Of a stretch of DNA of 64,000 nucleotides, positions 17,594 to 26,026 are shown in pieces. Source of the stretch: JAWPMT01 sp965601475 (GTDB lineage: Bacteria > Bacteroidota > Bacteroidia > Cytophagales > Cyclobacteriaceae). Positions within the stretch are counted from its first letter, which is position 1, and every line of letters begins with the position of its first letter. The stretch lies in contig OZ271832.1 of assembly GCA_965601475.1 (NCBI GenBank), positions 992,001-1,056,000 of the forward strand, written 5' to 3'. Under the pieces are notes generated by a model. It was not told the DNA's origin and ran no database searches. It saw nothing but the letters and a program-made list of their open reading frames with translations. Made by a program: the position numbers and the translations under genes.

Positions 17594-18919
17594 TCACTCT
17601 GTTCCGAGACGACCACTGAGTTGCAGTAATGTGATCTCAGACTGCTTGACATCATATTCTAGATTATTGATTCTGTTCCTGGCTAAAGCCAAATTCACTT
17701 GCGCAGTTCTCAGGTCTGCAGCATCCACAAGGCCCAACGCATAGTCCGCTGAAATCTTGTCAAAATTGCGCTCGAAAGTTGGAAGGTTCTGCTGTTCAAT
17801 GCGCAACTGCTGTTGATGATTTTGATATCGGGCAAAAGCATTGCGCAAATCCCTTGTTAGCACTAATTCGGTTTGCGCCAGGGACAATTCCTGCTGCTGA
17901 AGTTGCAACCTGGTATTCTGACGCTGGATTTTATTCAGCCCTCCTGTAAAGACCGGAAAACTCATTTGCACGCCTACATTGGGTCCAAGAACCTGATTGC
18001 TCTGGATAAAACTGGCTTCATCTTCCGAGTCCAGATAAGACAGGTTGGCATATCCCTGAATGATTGGCATGTAGGTGGATTTGCTGATTTTCGATTCCAA
18101 CATGGCATTTTCAACGGACCGACGAGAGATCGACAACTGGGCATTGTTGGCCTTCATCTCCGTCAAGAGTGTTTCATAATCCAGCTGATCAATCAGGTTC
18201 AACTGCTCATTAACCTCATAGGCAATATCCTCATCTCTGACCATGAGTAGATTCAGATCTCGTTTCGCATTCTCATATTCCAGTTGAGTCGTTCTGTACT
18301 CCGCGCTGTCGGTATTCAAATCCACCTGGGCTTGCAAAACACGCACGGAATTGGCCGTTCCGAACCGGGCGTCTGTCTGCACGCGTTGCCATCGGTCATA
18401 GGAGATGCCAATGTTGTCAATTTTGAGTCCCAGCCGGGCCTGGTGTCTGGCTACCTGGAGGTAGGTGGATACAGTTTGGGCCACAGTCAGCTCGATTACA
18501 CTTTGCATCTGTAGTTCACTCAATGCATGGCTATTCTCCAATCGCTCGTAGGTGTACTTCCCCTTGAACCCTTGAAAAATGGGTACAGTCACCTCAGTTT
18601 TTACGTTGATATCACTGGAAGTACCATCCAATTCCAACGGCGGATTGGTCCCATCCGCAGTGCCTCTGGTTTGTATTTCAGCACTCGAATAGCCCCATTC
18701 GTATCCTCCAGAAACTTCCAACCGTGGCATTTGACCTGCCACAGACCTGCTAACATTGTTCTGGCTCACTTGGACATTGTAAGCCTCAATCTTGATACTG
18801 TAGTTGTTGGCCAGCGCCAGCGAGATGGCTTCTTCCAAACCTAACAGTTGCTGAGCCCAAGCATTGCCCATTGCTGTCATAGACAGAAGGACGGTTATCA
18901 ATATTTGATTGCGTCTCAT
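17594..18919 (-). CDS. TolC family outer-membrane efflux protein
   Basis: 441 residues with a signal peptide (ILITVLLSMTAMGNAWAQ). Two long coiled-coil halves are visible, with the family features LGLEEAISLALANNYSIKIE at the N-terminus, VTVPIFQGFKGKYTYERL in the first half and MSFPVFTGGLNKIQRQNTRL in the second. It should form the trimeric outer-membrane duct of the tripartite pump encoded with it. It starts 2 bp after the RND permease stop. It has the usual family length and no apparent disruption. Confidence 0.95.
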   Translation of the reverse strand: MRRNQILITVLLSMTAMGNAWAQQLLGLEEAISLALANNYSIKIEAYNVQVSQNNVSRSVAGQMPRLEVSGGYEWGYSSAEIQTRGTADGTNPPLELDGTSSDINVKTEVTVPIFQGFKGKYTYERLENSHALSELQMQSVIELTVAQTVSTYLQVARHQARLGLKIDNIGISYDRWQRVQTDARFGTANSVRVLQAQVDLNTDSAEYRTTQLEYENAKRDLNLLMVRDEDIAYEVNEQLNLIDQLDYETLLTEMKANNAQLSISRRSVENAMLESKISKSTYMPIIQGYANLSYLDSEDEASFIQSNQVLGPNVGVQMSFPVFTGGLNKIQRQNTRLQLQQQELSLAQTELVLTRDLRNAFARYQNHQQQLRIEQQNLPTFERNFDKISADYALGLVDAADLRTAQVNLALARNRINNLEYDVKQSEITLLQLSGRLGTE

Positions 18920-18921
18920 AG

Positions 18922-21900
18922 TCAGTCTGTAATTAGGTATTTCAGTTTTCGAACGGCAGGCTCTACCTGCTCTGCGGTGGCTTTTTCCTTATGAAAAAGA
19001 TTGTATCCCAAAATTCGGATCCGATTCATGGCAACCAGGGCCAGCGGGAAGAGTAAGAGAACGTTAAGCAAACCATATGCTAAGCCATACGCTATGGCGA
19101 TGGCTGGCCCCTTTAGAAACTGTGCACCAAGGCTCCCCGAAGCGATGAGCGGCCCCAAACCCGCCACGGTGGTAATGGTCGTCAACAGGATTGGTCGGAA
19201 GCGCGATCTGGCCGTTTCAGACATAGCCTCCTGAAAAGCCTTACCCTCCTTGAGAAGGGTATTGAACGTGGACGTAAATACAAGGGAGTCATTGACAAAA
19301 ACGCCTATAAGCGCGATGGTACCGACGAGCGAAAAGATGTTAAGGGGGATACCGTGGACCCAATGGCCAATGATCACCCCTGGTAGCATGAAGGGGAACA
19401 TCGCAAAGACTGTGATTGCCTGCGAAAACGAATTGCAGTTGATGACAATAAGTGCCAGAATGAAGACCATAATAATCGGGCCAACAGTCGAAATGGCATT
19501 GATCATTTTGAAGGAAATCCGATTCTGGCCTTCTACGCTGTAAATCACTGAAGGATATTTGGAGGTAATGCCAGCCAGTGCTGTTTCCTCAATGTCGGCG
19601 ATGGCCCGAGGTGCTGAAACATTCTTGTTGGCCACATTAGCCTCCACCCGGATCTCCCTCCGTCCATCAATGTGATTGATCGCCAAAGTCCCTGTCCTCC
19701 GCTCGATATTGACGACATCTCTAAGGAAGTAATTCTGCCCACCGGGCGCACTGATACTCATGTCTAACAGGTTGGTAATCGAACTGCGACCATCCTCCGG
19801 GTACCTTACCCACACCTCCACCTCACTTTCACCGCGCTGCAGACGCTGTACTTCCGCACCAAAAAACCCAGCACGGATCTGACCCATTACACCAGATAAA
19901 GTCAATCCGAGGAGTTCGGCCTTCGGCTTGAGGGTAACAATAAGCTCAGCAGTTCCTGACTTATCTGTATCCGACACGTCCTTAATGTCGGTACGCAACT
20001 TCATTGCGGATTTCAACTCCTCCTTGGCCATCCGCAACTCCTCAATATCCTTTCCAATGAGAGCGATGGAGATGGGCATACCGAAGATGGAGGTCGTAGC
20101 ACCCACACCATATATCAGGCGCGTGGCTTCAGGTATTGGCACGCCGAACTCCCGAATATCATTTGATAGCTGAAAAGAACTGATTCCGCGCTCCTCTCCA
20201 GCCATGAATGTGACTTTAACCTTTCCCTGATTGTCCAGTGGCCCCGTGATTTGCTCAACAAACCGAATCACATCCTTGTCATCCTCACGCCGTGCTTTGT
20301 AGTGCTCATTGACTTGCCATGCCGCTGCTTCTATCTCTGCGAGCCGGGCCCTGGTTATTTCCACAGGTGTGCCCGGTGGCAACTCCAACTCCATGAAAGC
20401 AGCATCATCGTCGAGGTTGGGGAAGAAAGTGAAGTTCACCACTCCTGAAGGTATGAGTGCCACGGAACCAACCAGCACCACCACGAAAAACAAGGCACCA
20501 ACCCACTTCATTCCGACCCTACCGGTGACTACACTGCGGAAAAGGGGTAGAAAAATCCTGTTACGCTGGAAATCAATGAACCGACCAAACCATTTTTCTA
20601 GCCTGCTGAGCTTTGCATCCTTTTTCAAACCCTTGGAATGCGCCAGGTGAGCGGGGAGAACGAAGAAGCTTTCTAGCAAGGCCACGACCAGCACCGAGAT
20701 GACAACAAATGCCATTTGTCCAAAAAAGTCTCCCGCGCGGGTTGGGAGAAACAAAAACATGGAAAAAGCAACGGCCGTCGTTGATAGTGAGACAATCACA
20801 GGCGTAACCATCTCCAGGGTACCGTCAAGGGCGGCCTTCAAAGGTTTCTTACCTAGCTCCTTCGCATGCCGATACACATTCTCACCAATAACGACACCAT
20901 CATCCACCAAAATGCCGAGCACCAGGATAAAGCCAAACAATGAAACCATGTTGATGGTCATGCCGCCAAAATCAGCCACCACAAACATGCCAATAACGGC
21001 CACAGGAATCTTGAGAGCGACCAGGCTGGCCATGTACCTGTCCAGGAAAAGCGAAAGTACGATCAAAACCAGGATAACCCCTGCTACACCATTATTGACC
21101 ATGGTCCTGAGTCGATTGCGTAGATTCACCGTGCCATCCTCCAACACATGCAGCTGGATACCCTCGTGGGTGCGATTGAATTGCTCCAGATAAGTCCGGG
21201 CTGCCTCCGCATTTTCTATGATATCCTCGCTGGTTAAGGTGAAGACATTTAGAACTATCATTTGTCTGTTCTGAAAGTAGCGGGCCTCAGCATTGTCCTT
21301 GAATTGATCTCGGATGTTGGCCACATCCTTCAGGTAAACGACATTGCCGTTGACGTCAGCTTTTACAATGATGTTATGGAGGTCCTTGGCAAAGTATCCT
21401 TTGCTATCTGCTTTTACGCTTATATTCTGAGTCCCCGTTTCAACCGTACCGCCAAATGTTTCCAGGTTGGCATTTCTCACCGCCAACATGACCTGGTTGA
21501 TGCTCAGGTTGTGGGCCCTTAGATCATGCTCACGAACACTAATTTCTATTTCCTCCTGTGGTACCCCTTCGATAAAAACCCTGGAAATACCTGGCATATT
21601 CATCAAGTAGTCGCGAATGTCATCCGCATAGTCCTTCATCACCTGAAGCGGCAACTCCCCTACCAGCCCAAAGCTGAGTGTCATATCCATTGGCTCCCTT
21701 TTCTCTACAGCTGGAGATTCCACTCCCTGTGGGAAATCATTGATTTTGTCCACCGCGTTCTTGATCTCCACCAACAACTTGTTCGGTTCCGCGCTTTCCT
21801 CCAGCTCCACATGGATCAGCGCAAGGTTCTCTTTCGAGGACGACGTAACACGATCAATACCTGCCACACCTTCGAGATTATCCTCAATTTTGATGGTGAT

Positions 21901-22089
21901 GCCTTCCTCTACCTCAGTGGGACTTGCTCCGGGAAAAGCAACTGTAATGTCAATGAACCTGATCTTTTGTGTCGGAAAGTTCGTGCTTCGGGTCCTGGAC
22001 AGCTGCAATACGCCGATTCCTACTAGCAGGAAAAGAAACAAATTGACCAGTGTAGGGTATTGAATGAAGAATTTGATTGCTCCTTTCAT
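18922..22089 (-). CDS. RND efflux transporter, inner-membrane permease (AcrB-like)
   Basis: 1055 residues. A first membrane helix (LVNLFLFLLVGIGVLQLSRT) is followed by the pore and docking regions. The proton-relay motif GILVDDGVVIGENVYRH carries the conserved Asp pair of transmembrane segment 4. The second half repeats the layout (SLVGTIALIGVFVNDSLVFT). It is expected to be a trimeric proton-driven pump exporting drugs, dyes or lipids with the adaptor and TolC partner beside it. Sequence alone does not identify the substrate. The gene starts 7 bp after the adaptor stop and is under the TetR operator upstream of the adaptor. Confidence 0.95.
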   Translation of the reverse strand: MKGAIKFFIQYPTLVNLFLFLLVGIGVLQLSRTRSTNFPTQKIRFIDITVAFPGASPTEVEEGITIKIEDNLEGVAGIDRVTSSSKENLALIHVELEESAEPNKLLVEIKNAVDKINDFPQGVESPAVEKREPMDMTLSFGLVGELPLQVMKDYADDIRDYLMNMPGISRVFIEGVPQEEIEISVREHDLRAHNLSINQVMLAVRNANLETFGGTVETGTQNISVKADSKGYFAKDLHNIIVKADVNGNVVYLKDVANIRDQFKDNAEARYFQNRQMIVLNVFTLTSEDIIENAEAARTYLEQFNRTHEGIQLHVLEDGTVNLRNRLRTMVNNGVAGVILVLIVLSLFLDRYMASLVALKIPVAVIGMFVVADFGGMTINMVSLFGFILVLGILVDDGVVIGENVYRHAKELGKKPLKAALDGTLEMVTPVIVSLSTTAVAFSMFLFLPTRAGDFFGQMAFVVISVLVVALLESFFVLPAHLAHSKGLKKDAKLSRLEKWFGRFIDFQRNRIFLPLFRSVVTGRVGMKWVGALFFVVVLVGSVALIPSGVVNFTFFPNLDDDAAFMELELPPGTPVEITRARLAEIEAAAWQVNEHYKARREDDKDVIRFVEQITGPLDNQGKVKVTFMAGEERGISSFQLSNDIREFGVPIPEATRLIYGVGATTSIFGMPISIALIGKDIEELRMAKEELKSAMKLRTDIKDVSDTDKSGTAELIVTLKPKAELLGLTLSGVMGQIRAGFFGAEVQRLQRGESEVEVWVRYPEDGRSSITNLLDMSISAPGGQNYFLRDVVNIERRTGTLAINHIDGRREIRVEANVANKNVSAPRAIADIEETALAGITSKYPSVIYSVEGQNRISFKMINAISTVGPIIMVFILALIVINCNSFSQAITVFAMFPFMLPGVIIGHWVHGIPLNIFSLVGTIALIGVFVNDSLVFTSTFNTLLKEGKAFQEAMSETARSRFRPILLTTITTVAGLGPLIASGSLGAQFLKGPAIAIAYGLAYGLLNVLLLFPLALVAMNRIRILGYNLFHKEKATAEQVEPAVRKLKYLITD

Positions 22090-22096
22090 GACGCTG

Positions 22097-23209
22097 CTAT
22101 TTAGAAACCGCTTTGATACCCTGGATGGGTGAATTCACAGGATCAACAATCAGCAGATCGCCATCGGACAAACCCGAAACAAGGACAGAACCATTGATGT
22201 AACTGACCAAATCAACCTTCTTCAGCTTGACAACGGAATCCTCGATAACATGAACCTGATTGCTCCGCGTGATGAGACTTTTGGGAATTTTCACTACCCT
22301 TGAATGAGTATGACCAGCGAGTTGCCCCTCCAGGTACATACCTTCTTTGAGTCCTTCGCCATTCACCGTCAAATACACGGGAACCGCCTGTGTGCCGGCA
22401 TCAACACGCTTCCCGATTCGTGCCACTTTTGCTATCCATTCTCCACCCGTATCTGAAGAAACAAATAGTACCTCCTGCCCCGTTTGCACCCAGGCAATAT
22501 CTGATATCGACACCGAAGCCAGAATTTCAAACTTATCTGTCCGTAAGAGTTCTCCCAATTTCGTGTTGGGCCGTATCAATGAACCAATGTCTACGCTGGA
22601 TACCGACACCGTTCCATCGAAAGGTGCTCTGATGGTGTATTTCCTCAACCTTTCCTCAGCACTCCTGATACCATAGTACAGGTTGAATATGTTCTTTGCG
22701 GCCAGGTAATACCTTAGTTGCGAGGTCTGTACATCCGGAAGAATCGGAAGGGGCTTATGAACATTGACTTGATCCAAGTAGTCATTCCATACTTCAAAAT
22801 CAGAAGGGAAATCAAGTTGCAGGTCGGACATGATCCCGACCAGTGCAGAAAGGAATTGACTTTTTTGAGCCCTGATGCTGTTTTCATATTCCCTGCCATC
22901 AATGCGAATCAAGGTCTCCCCTTTCCTGAAGTCCACGCCCTCTTTGAAGATCTTGGACGTCTGCAACGCGGTGCCCTGGACTTCTGCTGTGACTTCGAAC
23001 TTCTGCATGGCAATCACCCGCCCATTCAAGTTGGTGGTTCCTGTCTGATCTGTCGGCTTCACGCTCAGGGTATTGAAGGTTCGCAGGTCTGATCGTTCCA
23101 ACCTGTTCAATGCTTCCTGAGGCGGAGATGCCTTACCATTGGTACAACTCACCATCAATGCACAAAGACCGATGGTAGTCATGAATGTGAGAATCTTCTG
23201 AGCGTTCAT
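22097..23209 (-). CDS. RND efflux periplasmic adaptor (membrane fusion protein)
   Basis: 370 residues with a lipoprotein signal (lipobox LMVSC, Cys22), so probably inner-membrane anchored. Family features are the barrel-lipoyl entry KFEVTAEVQGTAL, the lipoyl return YTIRAPFDGTVSV near 195 and the beta-barrel segment around 235-300. The helical hairpin between the lipoyl halves is interrupted by a segment (FPSDFEVWNDYLDQVNVHKP) that is unusually globular for an MFP hairpin. It is the first gene of the operon adaptor, permease, TolC, DUF2141, YceI. An operator-like palindrome lies 49-62 bp upstream. Confidence 0.93.
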   Translation of the reverse strand: MNAQKILTFMTTIGLCALMVSCTNGKASPPQEALNRLERSDLRTFNTLSVKPTDQTGTTNLNGRVIAMQKFEVTAEVQGTALQTSKIFKEGVDFRKGETLIRIDGREYENSIRAQKSQFLSALVGIMSDLQLDFPSDFEVWNDYLDQVNVHKPLPILPDVQTSQLRYYLAAKNIFNLYYGIRSAEERLRKYTIRAPFDGTVSVSSVDIGSLIRPNTKLGELLRTDKFEILASVSISDIAWVQTGQEVLFVSSDTGGEWIAKVARIGKRVDAGTQAVPVYLTVNGEGLKEGMYLEGQLAGHTHSRVVKIPKSLITRSNQVHVIEDSVVKLKKVDLVSYINGSVLVSGLSDGDLLIVDPVNSPIQGIKAVSK

Positions 23210-23257
23210 GTCTTCTGTTTATTCATTGAATTAATAATTTAATTATATTTTTTGATA

Positions 23258-23271
23258 TAATCATTTGATTA
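23258..23271. promoter_or_regulatory. TetR operator candidate before the efflux operon
   Basis: TAATCA-TT-TGATTA, with perfect 6-bp arms and a 2-bp spacer, lies between the tetR stop and the adaptor start. Almost the same site (AATCA-TT-TGATT) occurs upstream of tetR at 23946-23959. Two matching palindromes around one TetR gene are the usual sign of a self-regulating repressor. Confidence 0.75.
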
Positions 23272-23289
23272 CAATGAGGGCAAAAAAAA

Positions 23290-23895
23290 CTACACCTTCT
23301 TCAAGTACAGGTAGTTGATGATCATATCCGGAATCATTTTCTTTCTTTCTTCAAGCAGCATGTTATACTGTTGGTCCGCCATACCCACTTTGCGAGTGAC
23401 AATAGTCCTGGCAAGAAATGGAAATATGGTCAGCCCCATCATATTCAGAATGAACTGGCCGGGATGTATGGGACGGATCGTACCAGCTTCCGCCAATTCC
23501 TTCAACTCCTGGGTCAATCGAATCAAGCTCTTCTCATTGTCCAGCAACTTATCCACCAATTCGGGGTTGTTCTGAGACTCAGAAAGCACGAAGTTGGGTA
23601 CATGAGGGTTGGCTTTGAATACCTCAATATAGACAGCCACAAAATTTCTGATCTTTTCATGTAGTGGGACCTCGCTGGCGAAAATGTCGTCCATCGACTT
23701 TGAAAACCGCCTCAGGCTTTCACCAATCACAATTTCAAACAACTTCTCCTTGCTACGATAATAGTAGTGCAGAGACGCTATATTGATGCCGGCCTCCTCT
23801 GCAATATCCCTCGTCTTGGTAGCAGCATATCCTTTTCTTACGAAAACGTTCGCAGCCGCTATTTTTATCTTTTCCTCTGTCGAAAGCTTAGCCAT
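23290..23895 (-). CDS. TetR family transcriptional regulator of the efflux operon
   Basis: 201 residues from the ATG giving MAKLSTEEKIKIAAANVFVRKG. In-frame ATGs at 23910 and 23913 would add up to six residues. The shorter start is preferred because a -7 box ends only 5 bp before the 23913 ATG, which would leave almost no leader. The TetR HTH occupies about 10-55 (TRDIAEEAGINIASLHYYYRSKEKLF). The C-terminal helical ligand domain follows. It is transcribed toward the RND operon and flanked by two identical-core palindromes, which fits repression of itself and the pump. Confidence 0.93.
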   Translation of the reverse strand: MAKLSTEEKIKIAAANVFVRKGYAATKTRDIAEEAGINIASLHYYYRSKEKLFEIVIGESLRRFSKSMDDIFASEVPLHEKIRNFVAVYIEVFKANPHVPNFVLSESQNNPELVDKLLDNEKSLIRLTQELKELAEAGTIRPIHPGQFILNMMGLTIFPFLARTIVTRKVGMADQQYNMLLEERKKMIPDMIINYLYLKKV

Positions 23896-23918
23896 GTCCG
23901 ATTCCGGCATCATGCCAG

Positions 23919-23926
23919 CAAAACTA
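23919..23926 (-). promoter_or_regulatory. tetR promoter, -7 box TAGTTTTG
   Basis: On the minus strand TAGTTTTG matches the Bacteroidota -7 consensus TAnnTTTG. A TTG element lies 19 bp further upstream, inside or next to the operator at 23946-23959. Repressor bound there would cover the -33 region. Confidence 0.65.
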
Positions 23927-23945
23927 TCACATTAATCATAAAGTT

Positions 23946-23959
23946 CAATCATTTGATTA
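23946..23959. promoter_or_regulatory. TetR operator candidate upstream of tetR
   Basis: CAATCATTTGATTA contains the palindrome AATCA-TT-TGATT and shares 13 of 14 bases with the site at 23258-23271. It overlaps the predicted -33 region of the tetR promoter, consistent with autorepression. The hutH promoter points the other way about 135 bp further on and is unlikely to be affected. Confidence 0.72.
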
Positions 23960-24093
23960 AAGATTTCAAAATACGCCTCATCTAAGGCCGGCGTAGCAAA
24001 CCGTAAATTGGATTATAGCGACCTGGAAGCTATGCCACTTTCGGGATAGAAGTTTCTCAATGAAATCATCTCAACCTCTAATTTCCTTACTAT

Positions 24094-24101
24094 TATATTT
24101 G
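24094..24101 (+). promoter_or_regulatory. hutH promoter, -7 box TATATTTG
   Basis: TATATTTG is an exact match to TAnnTTTG and ends 18 bp before the hutH ATG, leaving a short leader. No good TTTG element is seen at the -33 position. Confidence 0.55.
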
Positions 24102-24119
24102 TTATAACAACTAGTTGTA

Positions 24120-25655
24120 ATGAGTACCTTTCGATACGGCATTGATCCACTAACCGCAAGTACGGCGCTTGCTATTGCGCGAAAACAGACTGCGGGAATA
24201 CTGACCAGCGAGAGCCTTGCCAAGGTCGAGGGCAGTTCAACAATTGTGCAGCAGATAATTGATGCCGACAAGGTCGTGTACGGCATCAATACGGGTTTCG
24301 GGCCTCTCTGCAACACCATCATATCGAAAGAGGAAACCAGGAAACTTCAGGACAATATTCTTCGCAGCCATGCCGTGGGCGTCGGGGACCCCATCGCACC
24401 TGAAATCTCCAAACTGATGCTGATCCTAAAAATCCATGCGCTGGCACAAGGGCACTCGGGTGTTTCTCTGGAGGTACTAGAACGCATCCACTGGCACATA
24501 AGCGAGGATATCATTCCTGTCGTACCAAAGCAAGGTTCCGTAGGCGCTTCAGGGGATTTGGCACCATTGGCACATTTGTTTCTGCCACTCATCGGACTTG
24601 GCGAAGTTTGGGAAGGGAAAAATCGTGTTCCTGCAGAGCAAGTCCTGAGCCGCCATGAATTACAACCCGTCACGCTAGGCCCCAAGGATGGCCTTGCATT
24701 GATCAACGGCACACAATTCATCGCCGCCCACGCGATCAGCGTCATTGAGCGATTGCACAATTGTCTGGATCATGCGGATATTCTGGGGGCCATGATGATT
24801 GAAGCCCTGATGGGCTCAAGAAGGCCCTTTCATCCAAAGCTCCATGAATTAAGACCCTATCCGGCCAACCAATTCGTGGCCGCGAGAATATTCCACCTGT
24901 TGGAAGGGTCCGAGATTCTGAAATCCCATCTCAATTGCAACCGGGTACAAGATCCTTATTCCCTACGGTGTATCCCACAGGTTCATGGCGCTTCCAGAAC
25001 GAGTTGGCTCCACTTGAGGGATTTGCTGGATGTGGAACTGAACGCGGTAACTGACAATCCCATTATCATCGACCGGACACTCACCATCAGCGGTGGCAAC
25101 TTCCATGGTCAGCCCCTTGCACTGGCTTTGGACTATTGTGCGCTGGCTGCATCGGAATTGGGCAACATTGCCGATCGCAGGATCTACCTGTCGCTGGAAG
25201 GTCTGGTGGAAGGTTTGCCCAAGTTGTTGATGCGGAATACAGGTATCAATTCAGGTTTCATGCTATGCCAGTATACCTCTGCCGCACTGGTGAGCGAAAA
25301 CAAGAGCCTTCTTTTCCCCGCAAGTGGAGATAGTATACCAACATCCATGGGGCAGGAAGATCATGTGAGTATGGGATCTATTTCGGGAAGGAAGACGCTG
25401 GGCATTATTGAAAACCTGGAACAGATTCAGGCAATAGAATTGCTTTGCGCTGCTCAGGCGTTCGACTTCCGACGGCCACTGAAATCCGGACCAGAGCTAG
25501 AAGCTTGTCACGACCATATTCGATCGAAAATCGATCACGCCGAGGCCGACAGGGTATTTGCCGAAGACATAAAGATAGCCACCAAGATCATCAAGGGAGG
25601 ACAGCTGAGGCAATTCCTGGCGCCGCTTGACTCCGAAAGGCTATTCTCCTATTGA
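24120..25655 (+). CDS. hutH: Histidine ammonia-lyase
   Basis: 511 residues. It deaminates L-histidine to trans-urocanate, the first step of histidine breakdown, in the cytoplasm. The self-forming MIO cofactor triad is A143-S144-G145 in SVGASGDLAPLAH. HAL rather than tyrosine or phenylalanine lyase is indicated by the SHAVGVG segment and by QEDHVSMG, which carries the HAL-type Glu. The length is normal for the family. No hutU, hutI or other histidine-pathway gene lies nearby, so the pathway must be completed elsewhere. It is divergent from tetR, and its stop is 10 bp from the stop of a convergent small gene. Confidence 0.95.
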   Translation: MSTFRYGIDPLTASTALAIARKQTAGILTSESLAKVEGSSTIVQQIIDADKVVYGINTGFGPLCNTIISKEETRKLQDNILRSHAVGVGDPIAPEISKLMLILKIHALAQGHSGVSLEVLERIHWHISEDIIPVVPKQGSVGASGDLAPLAHLFLPLIGLGEVWEGKNRVPAEQVLSRHELQPVTLGPKDGLALINGTQFIAAHAISVIERLHNCLDHADILGAMMIEALMGSRRPFHPKLHELRPYPANQFVAARIFHLLEGSEILKSHLNCNRVQDPYSLRCIPQVHGASRTSWLHLRDLLDVELNAVTDNPIIIDRTLTISGGNFHGQPLALALDYCALAASELGNIADRRIYLSLEGLVEGLPKLLMRNTGINSGFMLCQYTSAALVSENKSLLFPASGDSIPTSMGQEDHVSMGSISGRKTLGIIENLEQIQAIELLCAAQAFDFRRPLKSGPELEACHDHIRSKIDHAEADRVFAEDIKIATKIIKGGQLRQFLAPLDSERLFSY

Positions 25656-25665
25656 AACAGGTGCT

Positions 25666-25851
25666 TTAAAAGCGAGTGCCAGCTACCAGGGCCTCTCGAA
25701 TTTCCCGAAGGGCGTTCTCGTGGTAGCGCGTCGTCGTGTTGATGCGTCTTACGCGCTGTACATGCTCAACATAACCTAAGACATCGCCTTGATCTTGTGG
25801 ATCAAGTTCCAGTACCTTTTTAATAAGTGCGGATTCAATTGTAGATCTCAT
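25666..25851 (-). CDS. Small helical protein, antitoxin-like in shape
   Basis: 61 residues, charged and predicted helical, from an ATG. The segment LIKKVLELDPQDQGDVLGYVEHVQ resembles the N-terminus of short proteins of the DUF2281/antitoxin-like type, and the C-terminus carries the repeat-like ALREIREALVAG. No toxin-like gene is adjacent: the next gene in its direction is the convergent hutH. Family membership is only a resemblance, and function is unknown. Codon use and a proper start make it a plausible real gene. Confidence 0.6.
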   Translation of the reverse strand: MRSTIESALIKKVLELDPQDQGDVLGYVEHVQRVRRINTTTRYHENALREIREALVAGTRF

Positions 25852-25958
25852 AACTTATTGAGTTTGAACGAACCTATAAAGAGTTAGAACACTAGCCAAG
25901 AATAATCTCCAAACGGGCAAAATATGCTGCTGAAAGGGTAAAACAATGATATTTTCAT

Positions 25959-25978
25959 TTATATGTAACTACATATAA
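25959..25978. promoter_or_regulatory. Perfect 20-bp palindrome upstream of the nitroreductase
   Basis: TTATATGTA-AC-TACATATAA has perfect 9-bp arms and a 2-bp spacer, centred 58 bp upstream of the nitroreductase ATG. The core matches the element before the SnoaL-like gene (16416-16433). Nitroreductases are often regulated by MarR/HxlR-type thiol or quinone sensors that bind sites of this shape. The regulator is not encoded nearby. Confidence 0.7.
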
Positions 25979-26026
25979 TGTATGGTCGTATAATTTATAG
26001 CTAGTGTAAAAAGGAGTTACTACCTT

